Origin: Maridesulfovibrio sp.
GTDB taxonomy: Bacteria; Desulfobacterota; Desulfovibrionia; Desulfovibrionales; Desulfovibrionaceae
Reading direction: 5' to 3'
Length of the DNA: 64,000 bases
NCBI RefSeq assembly: GCF_963678865.1
Contig: NZ_OY787459.1
Location: 2,818,501-2,882,500, forward strand
Shown here: piece by piece, positions 43,627 through 52,165 of the stretch
Position numbering within the stretch: position 1 is the first letter of the stretch
Layout of the letters: every line of letters begins with the position of its first letter
The notes under the pieces: model-generated
The model's input: the letters and a program-made list of their open reading frames with translations, nothing else
What the model was told of the DNA's origin: nothing
The model's database searches: none
Translations under genes and position numbers: made by a program

Positions 43627-44378
43627 TTTCTGTCCTTCATTTCCAATTCAACCAGCCGGATGTATTTTTGAAAGGTGTAGAAAAAACCGTGGATGGCAAT
43701 GATAAGGCCCGCCTTACCGTCACGAAATCCCTGCTGAATAATGTATTGTTTTATGAATTTGCCGATAGCGCGCCGCAGCGCAGAAAATACAGAACTTGTT
43801 TTGCCCATTGAATACAAGTCATTTGCAGCATCGCGTGTGTAAATGTTTATTTTGTGGAGGTGGTGAAAAAAATCGCCATAGGGGTAGTGGATGATATCCC
43901 CTGAAAGTTCACCGGCTTTGTTTTTAGGGCGCAATTCTTCATGCGGGCGGATTCCACCAATTGTGATTCCGTCCAGTTTGTATACACGGAAAAGCTTATC
44001 CGGATACCAGCCGCTGTGCATTATGAATCTATCCAGATACCATGATTTTCTTGAGCAGAAATATCCATCGCAGTTGTCTGGTTTGTGGAGCATATTTATG
44101 ATGCTATCGCGTAATTCATGGGAAATCTGTTCGTCTTGATCTATGGTTACGACCCATTTTGTATTAATTAATGTCTGAGCAAATTTGTGTTGTTCAATGG
44201 CTCCGTTCCAGTCATTATGTACTATGCGGGCGTTATGTTTATTAGCAATTTCGAGGGTTGAGTCAGTAGAGCCTGAGTCAATAACGAGAATCTCCGAGCA
44301 AAAGGAGAGGCTGCTCAAAGCTTTATCAAGTAATCTTTCTCCATTGTATGTCAGAATCAGTCCTGTGATTTTTGTCAT
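43623..44378 (-). CDS. GT2 glycosyltransferase (WaaE/KdtX-like, LPS core type)
   Basis: 251 residues. ITGLILTYNGERLLDKALSSLSFCSEILVIDSGSTDST is the GT-A start, with VVTIDQDEQIS as the acidic metal-site motif and RKSWYLDRFIMHSGWYPDKLFRVYK, which is typical of the WaaE/KdtX (beta-1,4-glucosyl, LPS inner core) group. There is no signal peptide; a hydrophobic stretch near the end may associate with the membrane. It is first in a three-gene operon with the ketoisomerase and aminotransferase genes, and could transfer the 3-amino sugar or a core hexose. Confidence 0.83.
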   Translation of the reverse strand: MTKITGLILTYNGERLLDKALSSLSFCSEILVIDSGSTDSTLEIANKHNARIVHNDWNGAIEQHKFAQTLINTKWVVTIDQDEQISHELRDSIINMLHKPDNCDGYFCSRKSWYLDRFIMHSGWYPDKLFRVYKLDGITIGGIRPHEELRPKNKAGELSGDIIHYPYGDFFHHLHKINIYTRDAANDLYSMGKTSSVFSALRRAIGKFIKQYIIQQGFRDGKAGLIIAIHGFFYTFQKYIRLVELEMKDRK

Positions 44379-44544
44379 GCTGAGTTTGTTTGTCCGATAG
44401 TTTTAAAATTGGAATAAAAAAAACAAATTATAATAGGCAGGCACAAGGCGTGAGTCAAGAGAGTTAAGGGTAGGTATTTTTTAAAGGATCCAAGCTGAAA
44501 AAAGCATACGAAAAAAATTTCAATGCAGCTTAAGCTGTCGCCTG

Positions 44545-45525
44545 CTACGTCATTTTCGGTTCAATTGCCTGAGCAATCTGGAAGGCTCGGTTTGCTTTAA
44601 CCCGTCCGGGAGAGCCTAGATATTTGAGGACCCCGCCGACTTCACATTCAAGCATATCTTCTTCGTCCGTATCGAGAAGCAGCAGATCGCCTTCTTCAAG
44701 ATTGAGAAGCTGGCGGCCGGTTATTTTGGTCTTCCCAAGTCGAACCAGCAGTTCCACCGGAGTTTCCAGCAGTCTTTCCTTGAAACGGCTGACCCAGACG
44801 TGGTCGATTTCAAGGCGTTCTGACTGGAAGGAAGCGTGCAGCTTGGAACGGATGGGTTCCAGAGTAGAGTAGGGCAGGCAGACGATGAGTGAGCCGATGG
44901 CGTTTTCCAGTTCAACCTCAAAGGTGATGACTACAACAACATCTGAGGGCGGTACAATCGCTGCAAACTGCGGGTTGACCTCTGAACGGACCAGCTCAAG
45001 GTGGACTTCATGCACCGGGCGCCATGAATCTTCGAGGTTGGAAAGGGCTATTTTTACAACCCGGTCTACAATGGCCTGTTCGATGGGGGTAAAGTCGCGG
45101 CCCTCTACCTTGGGCTGGGAGCCGGAGCCTCCGAAAAAACTTTCCACCAGAGCGAAGACCAGACGGGAGTCAACAACGAGAATGGCATTGCCGCGCAGGG
45201 GGTCCATTTTGAAAATGGAAAGAGATGTAGGTACAGGCAGGGAACGCATGAAGTCCCCGAATTTGGACATATCAATGGAGATGGGGTTGATGTCCACCCG
45301 CTTGCGCATGGTGTTGGCAAGGTTGTTGGTGGCAAGACGCGCGAAACGGTCGTTGACGATTTCAAGAACAGGCATACGACCACGGATAATGCGGTCCTGG
45401 TTGGCAAGGTCAAAAGAGACAACACCGGAGTCGTCATCCGGTATGTCCTGCTCCGCTTCAACCTCTCCACCGGAAAGGCCCCTTAATAGAGCATCAACCT
45501 CATCCTGCTGCAGAATTTTACTCAT
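44545..45525 (-). CDS. fliM: Flagellar motor switch protein FliM
   Basis: 326 residues. The N-terminal CheY-binding-type segment ILQQDEVDALLRG is followed by a middle domain with RDFTPIEQAIVDRV and a C-terminal SpoA (FliMN) domain (VELLVRLGKTKITGRQLLNLEEGDLLLLD). It forms the C-ring of the flagellar motor with FliG and FliN. No other flagellar gene is next to it. It lies beside the sugar genes, which are likely to glycosylate flagellin or LPS. Confidence 0.96.
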   Translation of the reverse strand: MSKILQQDEVDALLRGLSGGEVEAEQDIPDDDSGVVSFDLANQDRIIRGRMPVLEIVNDRFARLATNNLANTMRKRVDINPISIDMSKFGDFMRSLPVPTSLSIFKMDPLRGNAILVVDSRLVFALVESFFGGSGSQPKVEGRDFTPIEQAIVDRVVKIALSNLEDSWRPVHEVHLELVRSEVNPQFAAIVPPSDVVVVITFEVELENAIGSLIVCLPYSTLEPIRSKLHASFQSERLEIDHVWVSRFKERLLETPVELLVRLGKTKITGRQLLNLEEGDLLLLDTDEEDMLECEVGGVLKYLGSPGRVKANRAFQIAQAIEPKMT

Positions 45526-45747
45526 GCTGATTAAACCCGTCTCAGTTATCGTTCATGTGGCCCATCAATAAACTACAATTATCCATTTTTGAGCACAAAG
45601 TAAACGCGTAAGCCAATGTGTATCAACTGTATCGTCTTAAAAAACAAAAACTTTAGCAGCAGCCGGTTAAGCTCCGACAGTGCAAAGCACGATAAAAGTT
45701 TTTGGAGAGGCCGTAGAAACTTACCCAAAAAGCGCGAAGCGCATCAA
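45526..45747. other. Intergenic region with degenerate repeat-like sequence
   Basis: About 220 bases upstream of fliM and downstream of the carboxypeptidase gene. Bases 45686-45745 contain CAAAGCACGATAAAAG, TTTTTGGAGAGG and AAAGCGCGAAGCGCATCAAT. The last block resembles AATAGCGCAAAGCGCATT at 61424-61441 before glmS, so it may belong to a second dispersed intergenic repeat. A fliM promoter is expected here, but none stands out. Confidence 0.4.
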
Positions 45748-46578
45748 TCAGACTTTAATATGCCAAGGTTCAAAACGGACACCGAGCAGGTTGTTCTCCG
45801 GGTAGCGCAGTTGCAGGTAGCCGTGTTCGCGCAACTTGATGCAGGTTCCGGTTTCGGCAAAGCGGGCGCTGAAGTTTGCGGCTCCAAGTCCTTTTTCACC
45901 GACATCGAAATCCCCGACCCCGTGGTAAGAATATCCCGGAGGAGCCAGCGAACGGGAGGCCAGTGACAGATTGCCGTTGTTGGCTTCCGCTTTGGCAAGA
46001 AATAGGATGAATTGTTTGATAACTCCGCGTACCCCGGATGTGAGGTATACTTTTTTGCCCAGTTCCTTGCGGATTTCCATGTATTTTTTCTGCGGTTCTC
46101 CCCGGTAGAGAAAATTGCCTGTGCGCGGAATCTTGACCAGTTTTTTGCGGGGGATGGAAGCGGTCAACTTGTCCACTGGTTTTTCTCCAAGAAAACCATA
46201 ATCATGGGCATCGAAGTGGAAAAGCATGTCGAGAAAATTTTTTTCCTGCTCGGTAAACCTGCCGACAGCGGAATAATTGCGCCCGAATTTTAAGACATCA
46301 TCAAAGCTCAGCACGCAGAAATTGCCGAATCCTACTGTCTGCTGTACCCGGCGCAATCTGCTCAGTGATGATTTAAGCAGGACCAGTTCTTTTTTTTCAA
46401 GAATGATATCTCCCGGTTGGGGGGTGTCAAAATTGGCCATGCGATGCAGGTAATCCTTGAGGTCCTTCTCTTCCACTGCGCGGGTCGCTTCCTGAGCACA
46501 GGCAAAGCCGGGGATACCGCACAGGGCTGCCCCGAAGGATATTGAAAATATAGTTTTCAGGAATGTTCTTCTGTTCAT
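45748..46578 (-). CDS. Tat-exported M15-family D-Ala-D-Ala carboxypeptidase (VanY-like)
   Basis: 276 residues. The N-terminus MNRRTFLKTIFSISFGAALCG is a Tat signal (RRTFLK), with probable cleavage after the CAQ region. The zinc-peptidase motifs of M15B enzymes are present: TSGVRG, SYHGVGDFDVG (His...Asp spaced by six) and EPWHIKV (Glu-x-Trp-His). It should trim peptidoglycan stem peptides in the periplasm. The first 120 residues after the signal look like a family-specific helical extension. It has its own hairpin terminator-like element upstream, separating it from mucR. Confidence 0.82.
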   Translation of the reverse strand: MNRRTFLKTIFSISFGAALCGIPGFACAQEATRAVEEKDLKDYLHRMANFDTPQPGDIILEKKELVLLKSSLSRLRRVQQTVGFGNFCVLSFDDVLKFGRNYSAVGRFTEQEKNFLDMLFHFDAHDYGFLGEKPVDKLTASIPRKKLVKIPRTGNFLYRGEPQKKYMEIRKELGKKVYLTSGVRGVIKQFILFLAKAEANNGNLSLASRSLAPPGYSYHGVGDFDVGEKGLGAANFSARFAETGTCIKLREHGYLQLRYPENNLLGVRFEPWHIKV

Positions 46579-46685
46579 AAGGGGGTTCTACCCGGATCAG
46601 GTTGATAGCAGCATGTTCAGCTGTTTCTATAAAACAGAAAAGGAATTGTGAAAAGATAGGCAGAAGGTGTTCATGATAAATTAAT

Positions 46686-46719
46686 AAAGCGCGGTAAACC
46701 AATTGGTTTACCGCGCTTT
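46686..46719. terminator. Palindromic terminator downstream of mucR-like gene
   Basis: A perfect 34-base palindrome with 17-base arms (AAAGCGCGGTAAACCAA). It lies between the stop of the MucR-like gene (46748, read leftwards) and the start of the carboxypeptidase gene. The CTTT end gives only a short T-run, so it may alternatively be an operator. Confidence 0.75.
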
Positions 46720-46747
46720 TCAATTTACGGAAATGTTGCGGGAAGCT

Positions 46748-47134
46748 CTATTTACCGCGTTTGGTCCAGAGCTTCATTTCCTTCATCTTTTTGCGGCGTT
46801 CACGCTGCAGGGATTTGCAGACCAGAGGGGTCTTTTTCTTGAGGTTGTATTTTTCGCGGTACTCATCTGGAGTAAGACCGTGGGAAGCGAGATGCTTCTT
46901 GGTAATGATCTTAAAGGATTTTCCGCATTCACAGCAAACAATGGATTTTTCCTTAATGGATTTTTTGGGCTCACATGCAGGAGCTTCTTCCTGTGCGGGG
47001 AGGGCATTTTCAGCAATGGCCTGAATGCCGGCAGACAGCTTGCGGACCATGGAAGTCATTTCTTCTTCACTCATGGTTCTTACGCTTGCCTGTGCTTTGA
47101 CAATTTCCAAAGCTTCTTTCAGATAATCTTCCAC
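46748..47134 (-). CDS. MucR/Ros-family zinc-finger transcriptional regulator
   Basis: 128 residues. The ROS/MucR domain contains the C2H2-type finger CCECGKSFKIITKKHLASHGLTPDEYREKY, followed by a basic tail. The N-terminal 60 residues are acidic and helical and probably oligomerise. MucR proteins control exopolysaccharide, motility and virulence genes in alphaproteobacteria, and Desulfovibrio-type genomes carry several. The GTG start has AAGGAGA 7 bases upstream. Its place among glycan and flagellar genes suggests, but does not prove, local control. Confidence 0.88.
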   Translation of the reverse strand: MEDYLKEALEIVKAQASVRTMSEEEMTSMVRKLSAGIQAIAENALPAQEEAPACEPKKSIKEKSIVCCECGKSFKIITKKHLASHGLTPDEYREKYNLKKKTPLVCKSLQRERRKKMKEMKLWTKRGK

Positions 47135-47565
47135 TTGGAATCTCCTTTTGGGATTATTATTGCACTAATTCGGTGTTGGAAGAATAATGGATAAAGTAGA
47201 TTGTAGTAACTGTCAAATACATTAGATATAATTTTGCAGATATTCTGATTAAATTATAAATTATGCATGGCTTCTAGTGTATTGTTTGTACACTAATTTA
47301 TCTATTACAGTGGAAAAGTGCGTTTAAAACATATAAATTTCGAAAAAAGAAAAAAATACCGAAACATATTTACCGAAACATTTTTGGGTTAATGTTTTTA
47401 ATAGTGTTGCGCAGAAATATAAATGAGTATTCACCTGCATGGCCGCTCAAGAGTGTTTGCGGTATCAGCGTTTGCGGTGTACTCCATGAATCAATCTTTA
47501 TAAAAATTTGTGTTCAACTGAATAAACAATTTTTGGTTTCCGGTGCCTTCTCGCCGGGGGAGTCA
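47135..47565. other. Long AT-rich intergenic region
   Basis: About 430 bases, very AT-rich between 47190 and 47400, with short repeats such as ACCGAAACATATT/ACCGAAACATTTT near 47360-47385. It must carry the promoter of the mucR-like gene on the left and of the small lipoprotein gene on the right. An open frame runs through the right part (from 47392), but it lacks a ribosome site and typical coding character before 47566. The direct repeat is a candidate regulator site, possibly for MucR, which prefers AT-rich DNA. Confidence 0.45.
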
Positions 47566-47862
47566 TTGATAGCTTTGTCCAAATTATGGTCTATAGCCCT
47601 GTGTTTTCTGGTTTTTGTCCTGCCCTGTTCCGGCTGCATCTGGGGAACTGTTGCTGTGGTCGGGGTGGCTGTGGTCGGGGCCAATGTGAATGAAATACAG
47701 GAGTCGTATACTCCACGTAATGCTACCAAAGATCTTGATGAGCACCTTGAACACCAAAAAGAAGTTGATGAAGCCATTTCCGCCAGTGACAAATATCCAC
47801 CGGAACCAATTGATGCAGACGAGATTGTCGATACTTACACAACTCAGGGCGTGGATGAATAG
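47566..47862 (+). CDS. Small putative lipoprotein
   Basis: About 98 residues from a TTG at 47566 preceded by GGGGGAG; the exact start is uncertain. A hydrophobic signal (LWSIALCFLVFVLP) leads to CSGC, a lipobox-like site with an unusual Cys at -3. A Gly/Val-rich hydrophobic segment (WGTVAVVGVAVVGANV) follows, then an acidic, proline-containing tail. No family was recognised. The rich negative charge at the C-terminus and the second hydrophobic stretch are the only features. Confidence 0.5.
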   Translation: MIALSKLWSIALCFLVFVLPCSGCIWGTVAVVGVAVVGANVNEIQESYTPRNATKDLDEHLEHQKEVDEAISASDKYPPEPIDADEIVDTYTTQGVDE

Positions 47863-47996
47863 GACCATGTAGTAGAGTCATCTGCTGTTTTATTATAATA
47901 CATCAGCAATGATTTGACTTGCCTTTATCTTTCTCAGAAGTATATCTTACCTGTATTCGTCTATTCAAATGAATAAGAACCATAAGGGGGGACATC

Positions 47997-49253
47997 ATGT
48001 CCGGACTGACAGCTAAGAATACAATTCTTGTGGTGGAAACCAGTAATACTCAGGCTAGAATTATTACTGAACATATAGAATCCATAACTCCTTTTGATAC
48101 CATGGTGGTCAACTCCATGGAGGAGCTTGAAAACAGGCTTGCCGATAATGGCGAGGATGTTTTCATCGCCGTCCTGAACTTGAATATCAAGGGAGCACCG
48201 GACGGTGAAGCCGTTGATTATGTTCTTTCCCGGAAGATTCCCTGCATTGTCCTCACTTCTACGTTTGATGAGGACATCCGCAACCGTTTTATCGAGAAGA
48301 GTGTGCTGGATTACTTTAACAAGTCCAGGCGTGAAGATCTTGAGGAGATGGTGGATCTTATCAGGCGCATTCATTCCAACCACGAAATAAAGGTTGTTGT
48401 TGCCGAGGACAACTCCACTGCCCGCAAGATTATGCAAAGATTGCTGGAGCGTCTTAATTTCACTGTTCTTTCCGGTAAAGACGGGGCAGAGGCCCTTGAG
48501 TTGATCAAGGCTAACCCGGATGTAAAGTTGCTGCTGACTGATTATGAAATGCCCAATTTGGACGGATTTGAGCTGGTCAGTGAGGTTCGCAAGACCCACA
48601 GCCGTGACCAGTTGGCAATCCTTGGTGTCTCCGCCCATGATTCCGGGGCTATTACAGCAAAATTTCTCAAACGCGGGGCCAACGACTTTCTGAAAAAACC
48701 TTTTGAGGTGGAAGAATTTTCATGGCGGGTGACCAATAATCTTAATGAACTTGAGCGGGTCCGTTCCATCAAAGATGCATACAGCCGTGATCCTTTGACC
48801 GGTTTTTACAATCTCAACTTTTTTCTTGATAAGGGACGTGATCTTTTTGAAAAAGCCCAAAAACAGGGCCGCTCTCCTGTTGTCGCAGCCTTCAATATCG
48901 ACAACATGCTGGAAATCAATGGGCGGTACGGCTGGGATGGAGGTTTTGCGGCACTGAAGAAGGCCTCTTCATTGTTGGATCAGAATTCCCTCGGCTGGAT
49001 AATGACCGCACGCAGCGATTGCGGATTTTTTATTCTGGCCGATGACCTCGAAGCCTTGAAGCGTGATCTCGGTGTAGTCAAGGCCGCTCTTGCCAGTTCA
49101 GAGATTGTTTCCGGCTCTGGACGATTTATTGCCAGCGCTTCTTTTACTATCAGCAATGCTTCGGATGGAGGGCTTGATGCTACCCTGACCAGGGCAGCTC
49201 TGGTTTTGAAAGATATTCAGGCCAAGGGAGTGAACGGATTCAGTTTTGCTTAG
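47997..49253 (+). CDS. REC-REC-GGDEF protein with degenerate first receiver and GGDEF
   Basis: 418 residues in three domains. Receiver 1 (about 8-125) has Asn61 (AVLNLN) where the phospho-Asp should be. Receiver 2 (about 130-250) is intact (VVAEDNSTARK, LLTDYEMPNLDG, FLKKPF). The C-terminal domain starts with DPLTGFYNLNFF, as in GGDEF domains, but the signature is SDCGF at 340-344 (after Arg339) instead of GGDEF. It is therefore unlikely to make c-di-GMP and may bind or relay instead. The start follows AAGGGGGG. It is monocistronic, between the small lipoprotein gene and a strong terminator. Confidence 0.88.
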   Translation: MSGLTAKNTILVVETSNTQARIITEHIESITPFDTMVVNSMEELENRLADNGEDVFIAVLNLNIKGAPDGEAVDYVLSRKIPCIVLTSTFDEDIRNRFIEKSVLDYFNKSRREDLEEMVDLIRRIHSNHEIKVVVAEDNSTARKIMQRLLERLNFTVLSGKDGAEALELIKANPDVKLLLTDYEMPNLDGFELVSEVRKTHSRDQLAILGVSAHDSGAITAKFLKRGANDFLKKPFEVEEFSWRVTNNLNELERVRSIKDAYSRDPLTGFYNLNFFLDKGRDLFEKAQKQGRSPVVAAFNIDNMLEINGRYGWDGGFAALKKASSLLDQNSLGWIMTARSDCGFFILADDLEALKRDLGVVKAALASSEIVSGSGRFIASASFTISNASDGGLDATLTRAALVLKDIQAKGVNGFSFA

Positions 49254-49266
49254 CGTTAATTTGCAG

Positions 49267-49309
49267 AAAAAAGCCCGTAATCTTTTCATGAGATTACGGG
49301 CTTTTTTTT
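49267..49309. terminator. Strong rho-independent terminator
   Basis: The stem AAAAAAGCCCGTAATCT / AGATTACGGGCTTTTTT has a 7-base loop and T- and A-runs on both sides. It terminates the REC-REC-GGDEF gene and, on the other strand, the small zinc-ribbon gene. Confidence 0.93.
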
Positions 49310-49324
49310 GGTGATTTATTTAAG

Positions 49325-49558
49325 TTAGTTATTGGTCTTCGTTCCCGAATAGGTGAATGCTTTCTTGTCCATGGTCCAGTATGTTCCCCGGTCAATTCCG
49401 AATGCTTTACCGCAGGGGCAGTAGACCTTGCCGTCTCGCTCTTCGGCATTCCATATTTTCTTGATTCGGTCCTTATGGCAACGATGAACTTCACCCTGGC
49501 CGATCTTGTAATATTTCCATAGCTTGCGTCTGCACGCAGAGCATTTTAAAACTAGCAT
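49325..49558 (-). CDS. Small zinc-ribbon-like protein
   Basis: 77 residues. It has CSAC near the start and CPCGKAFGIDRG in the middle, plus a single Cys in HRCHK, giving four to five Cys that could bind zinc. The rest is basic and aromatic. There is no clear ribosome site before the ATG. The gene is closely followed by the shared terminator, which supports a real transcript. No function can be given; nucleic acid binding is a weak guess. Confidence 0.6.
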   Translation of the reverse strand: MLVLKCSACRRKLWKYYKIGQGEVHRCHKDRIKKIWNAEERDGKVYCPCGKAFGIDRGTYWTMDKKAFTYSGTKTNN

Positions 49559-49637
49559 AAATATAATAAATGAAGCTGCGAAGCTTTAATGGAGGTTTAT
49601 CCGAACTCCGGCTGCGATTTTTTTTAGGTACCACCAA

Positions 49638-50108
49638 TCAATTTCTTAAGGTAGTCAACAACCGTACCGGATGGGTAAAAACGCCTAAAGCGCAGGATAT
49701 ATCAGTAGCGACGAGGTCGGCAGCGCGTGCCGCTTTCATGGACATGCATTCGGCTCCCGAGATGATAATACTCAGTGACGCTTCTTTAAGCATGAGCGTA
49801 TCGTTGCGGCCATTGCCGATACAGGCACATTTGGCAGGTCCGAGTGAGTTCACGTAATCTAGTTTGGCCTTGTCTTCGGGACTTCCGTTGATGATGTGGA
49901 TGGTTACCGGCAGGCCGGAAAGTTCTTCTTCACACTGCCCTAATGTGTCGGCGGAAAGCACATGGATCTGCACATCTTCGGACAGTTCCTTGAGTAGCTT
50001 GCCCACGCCGGGCAACAGGTTGCCGTCCAAAGCTAGGGTGCCGTTGTAGTCCAGCACAAGGTGTTCGATCTCAAGTTTACCGAATCCGGGAATATCAAGG
50101 TTGATCAT
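49638..50108 (-). CDS. HAD-superfamily protein (soluble P-type ATPase-like)
   Basis: 156 residues from the ATG at 50108 (AAGGA upstream). HAD motif I is LDYNGTLALDG, where Asn replaces the usual second Asp (DxDGT), as is common in the small soluble P-type-ATPase-like HAD subgroup. Motif II is probably the Ser in LSADT, and motif III/IV is CIGNGRNDTLML. It should be a small phosphatase or phosphotransferase of unknown substrate. It begins 14 bases after the amidase stop, so the two are likely co-transcribed. Confidence 0.8.
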   Translation of the reverse strand: MINLDIPGFGKLEIEHLVLDYNGTLALDGNLLPGVGKLLKELSEDVQIHVLSADTLGQCEEELSGLPVTIHIINGSPEDKAKLDYVNSLGPAKCACIGNGRNDTLMLKEASLSIIISGAECMSMKAARAADLVATDISCALGVFTHPVRLLTTLRN

Positions 50109-50121
50109 GAGTTTTTCCTTC

Positions 50122-51885
50122 TTAAAGGCTGGCGTACCTTTCAATCTGCTTTTTGTATTCCAATACACCTTTTACGATGCCGTCGGCAATATAAGAAAGA
50201 TAGCTATCAGTCTTTAGCCGCTTAGCTTCGGTTCGGTTGGTCAGGTAACCCAGTTCAATAAGAACCGAAGGCATCTTGGCACCCATGAGTACGTAAAATG
50301 GTGCTTCGCGCACACCCTGATCTTTTACGTTCCATTTGCGTCGGATGTTTTTCAGGGAACCTGTATGGATGTTTTGTGCCAGATCCTTGCTTTCTTTCAT
50401 TTTTGAATTGAGCATCAGATCAGTAAGGATGACCTGTAAATCACTGATTCTCTTTGCTGAAACTGCGTTTTCACGAGCCGCAACCCTGACAGCGTTGCGG
50501 TTGCGGGCAAGGTTCAATGTGTAGGTTTCAATTCCGTTGATCTTGGTACTGCGGTGCGCGTTGCAATGGATGGAGATGAACATGTCCGCTTTTTTGATAT
50601 TGGCCATGGCAGTTCGTTCCTCAAGAGGAATGAATGTGTCGTTGGATCTGGTGTACATGACTGAGAATCCTGCCTTTTTAAGCTTGGCGGCAAGGATTCT
50701 TGTAAAGCGCAGGTTGATGTCTTTCTCTTTCAGTCCATTGGCTGAAGCGCCGGGGTCTTTCCCGCCGTGGCCGGGGTCAAGCATTATGGTTTTGAAAGTT
50801 AAACCAAGCTGTTCAAGAAGTTCTCCGGCCATTTTTTTACTGTTTGCCGGTGGAATGTATTTTTGGGTCTTGGATTTCCGGGAAGTGGAATGATGGACCG
50901 GGCTCTTATTCTCAACTACTTTTCCTTCTTCGGGGGCCTGAACGTCTATAACCAGTCTGAAGGGGTTTTCCAGCGGAAAAATTTTATAGTCCTGCATGGA
51001 ATTGAAATCCAGCACTACACGGGTAGTGCGGGGGTCGCGCTGTGCGGAGCGGATGTCTTTGAGGATGCCGTCGGCAACATGGGTGGCCTTGTGTACCCCG
51101 TTGCCGAGTACAGTATTTTCAAGGTCGAGGTACAGCCTGTGCGGACGGTTTACACTCTGGTTCGGGTTCAGGAGCTGGTAGCGGTAACGCACCTCGTCAT
51201 CCAGGTCGAGGACCACGCGGGTGTATGTCTCACTGCTTGTGTAGCGCACAGATAAAAGCTTGGCCCGGCTGGATGAGTCCTTACTGTTTTTAGGGGAAGC
51301 TTTTTTTGCCGGGATGATGGTGCCCGAGGGTTTCTTATGCTTTGTCTCGTCCCCTGAAATCCCTTTACGGTCCATGGAATCCAGCCGTTTACGGGCATTG
51401 GAATACATGTCCGATTTGGAATAACGGTGGACAATGGTCAGATAATCGGAATAGGCGAGATCTTTTTCGTTAAGTTTGCGCAGTCGTATTTCAGCCCGGC
51501 GGTATATGCTGTCGTCTGTCCATTGATGGGATGGAAAATTGGAGATCATGCGGCCATAGTAGTCGACAGCAGTGCGGAAATCTTTTTTTATGCCGCTTCG
51601 ATTGCCCAGCTCTTCATAAGTCCTGCCCAGATAATAAAGAGATTTAGGGGCGTATGTCCCACGGCTGGACCGCTTGAATACATTGCGAAATTTTTTACCT
51701 ACTTTTTCCCATTCAGAACGGTATTGGGATTTTTTTTTGTCCTTGGAAAGGGCGTGGAATTGTTTCCACGCAATGGTGAAATCATCCTTTATGCTGGCCC
51801 CGAAGGCGCTGGCAGGGATGACAGAAACGAGCAACCCAGCAAGAAAGAGGGCCATGATCAGGTTTGGAATAAAAAATTTGCGCAT
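50122..51885 (-). CDS. N-acetylmuramoyl-L-alanine amidase (AmiC type) with AMIN domain
   Basis: 587 residues. A signal peptide (1-29, ends ASAFGA) and a TPR/YfgC-like helical repeat region (about 30-160, RNVFKRSSRGTYAPKSLYYLGRTYEELG) are followed by an AMIN domain (190-320, VRYTSSETYTRVVLDLDDEV). The C-terminal zinc Amidase_3 domain contains LDPGHGGKDPGA, IHCNAH and a C-terminal VLIELGYLTNRTEAKRL. It cuts septal peptidoglycan during cell division. The N-terminal repeat region is an addition not found in enterobacterial AmiC. The HAD gene follows. Confidence 0.92.
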   Translation of the reverse strand: MRKFFIPNLIMALFLAGLLVSVIPASAFGASIKDDFTIAWKQFHALSKDKKKSQYRSEWEKVGKKFRNVFKRSSRGTYAPKSLYYLGRTYEELGNRSGIKKDFRTAVDYYGRMISNFPSHQWTDDSIYRRAEIRLRKLNEKDLAYSDYLTIVHRYSKSDMYSNARKRLDSMDRKGISGDETKHKKPSGTIIPAKKASPKNSKDSSSRAKLLSVRYTSSETYTRVVLDLDDEVRYRYQLLNPNQSVNRPHRLYLDLENTVLGNGVHKATHVADGILKDIRSAQRDPRTTRVVLDFNSMQDYKIFPLENPFRLVIDVQAPEEGKVVENKSPVHHSTSRKSKTQKYIPPANSKKMAGELLEQLGLTFKTIMLDPGHGGKDPGASANGLKEKDINLRFTRILAAKLKKAGFSVMYTRSNDTFIPLEERTAMANIKKADMFISIHCNAHRSTKINGIETYTLNLARNRNAVRVAARENAVSAKRISDLQVILTDLMLNSKMKESKDLAQNIHTGSLKNIRRKWNVKDQGVREAPFYVLMGAKMPSVLIELGYLTNRTEAKRLKTDSYLSYIADGIVKGVLEYKKQIERYASL

Positions 51886-52165
51886 TTTTCCCGGTCGGCT
51901 GTTTTATAAATGTTTTGCCCAGTCTGATAACAGTAAAATTACAGGCAATCGTTCTAAAAAAAGTTTAGATGTTTTCACTAATAAGCTTGCACGCCCGAAA
52001 AATCAACTTCTATCTTATATGATCAGGCTTATGGTTCTGTTTTGGTGTACCTGAGCTCGAGAACGGTGTATGAAAGCTGGACTGACGGTTCTTTTTGTGT
52101 AATGGGCATATGCATTGTTGCTCGGAACTTAAATAAAATTTACTTCACTCATTTGGAGATAGATA

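Noticed and set aside
46703..47194. A 163-codon + strand frame
   Set aside because: It is antisense to the MucR-like gene, which has a clear zinc finger and a good ribosome site.
49638..50108. HAD motif DxN as loss of function
   Set aside because: Asn at this position is common in the soluble P-type-ATPase-like HAD subgroup, so it is not a sign of decay.
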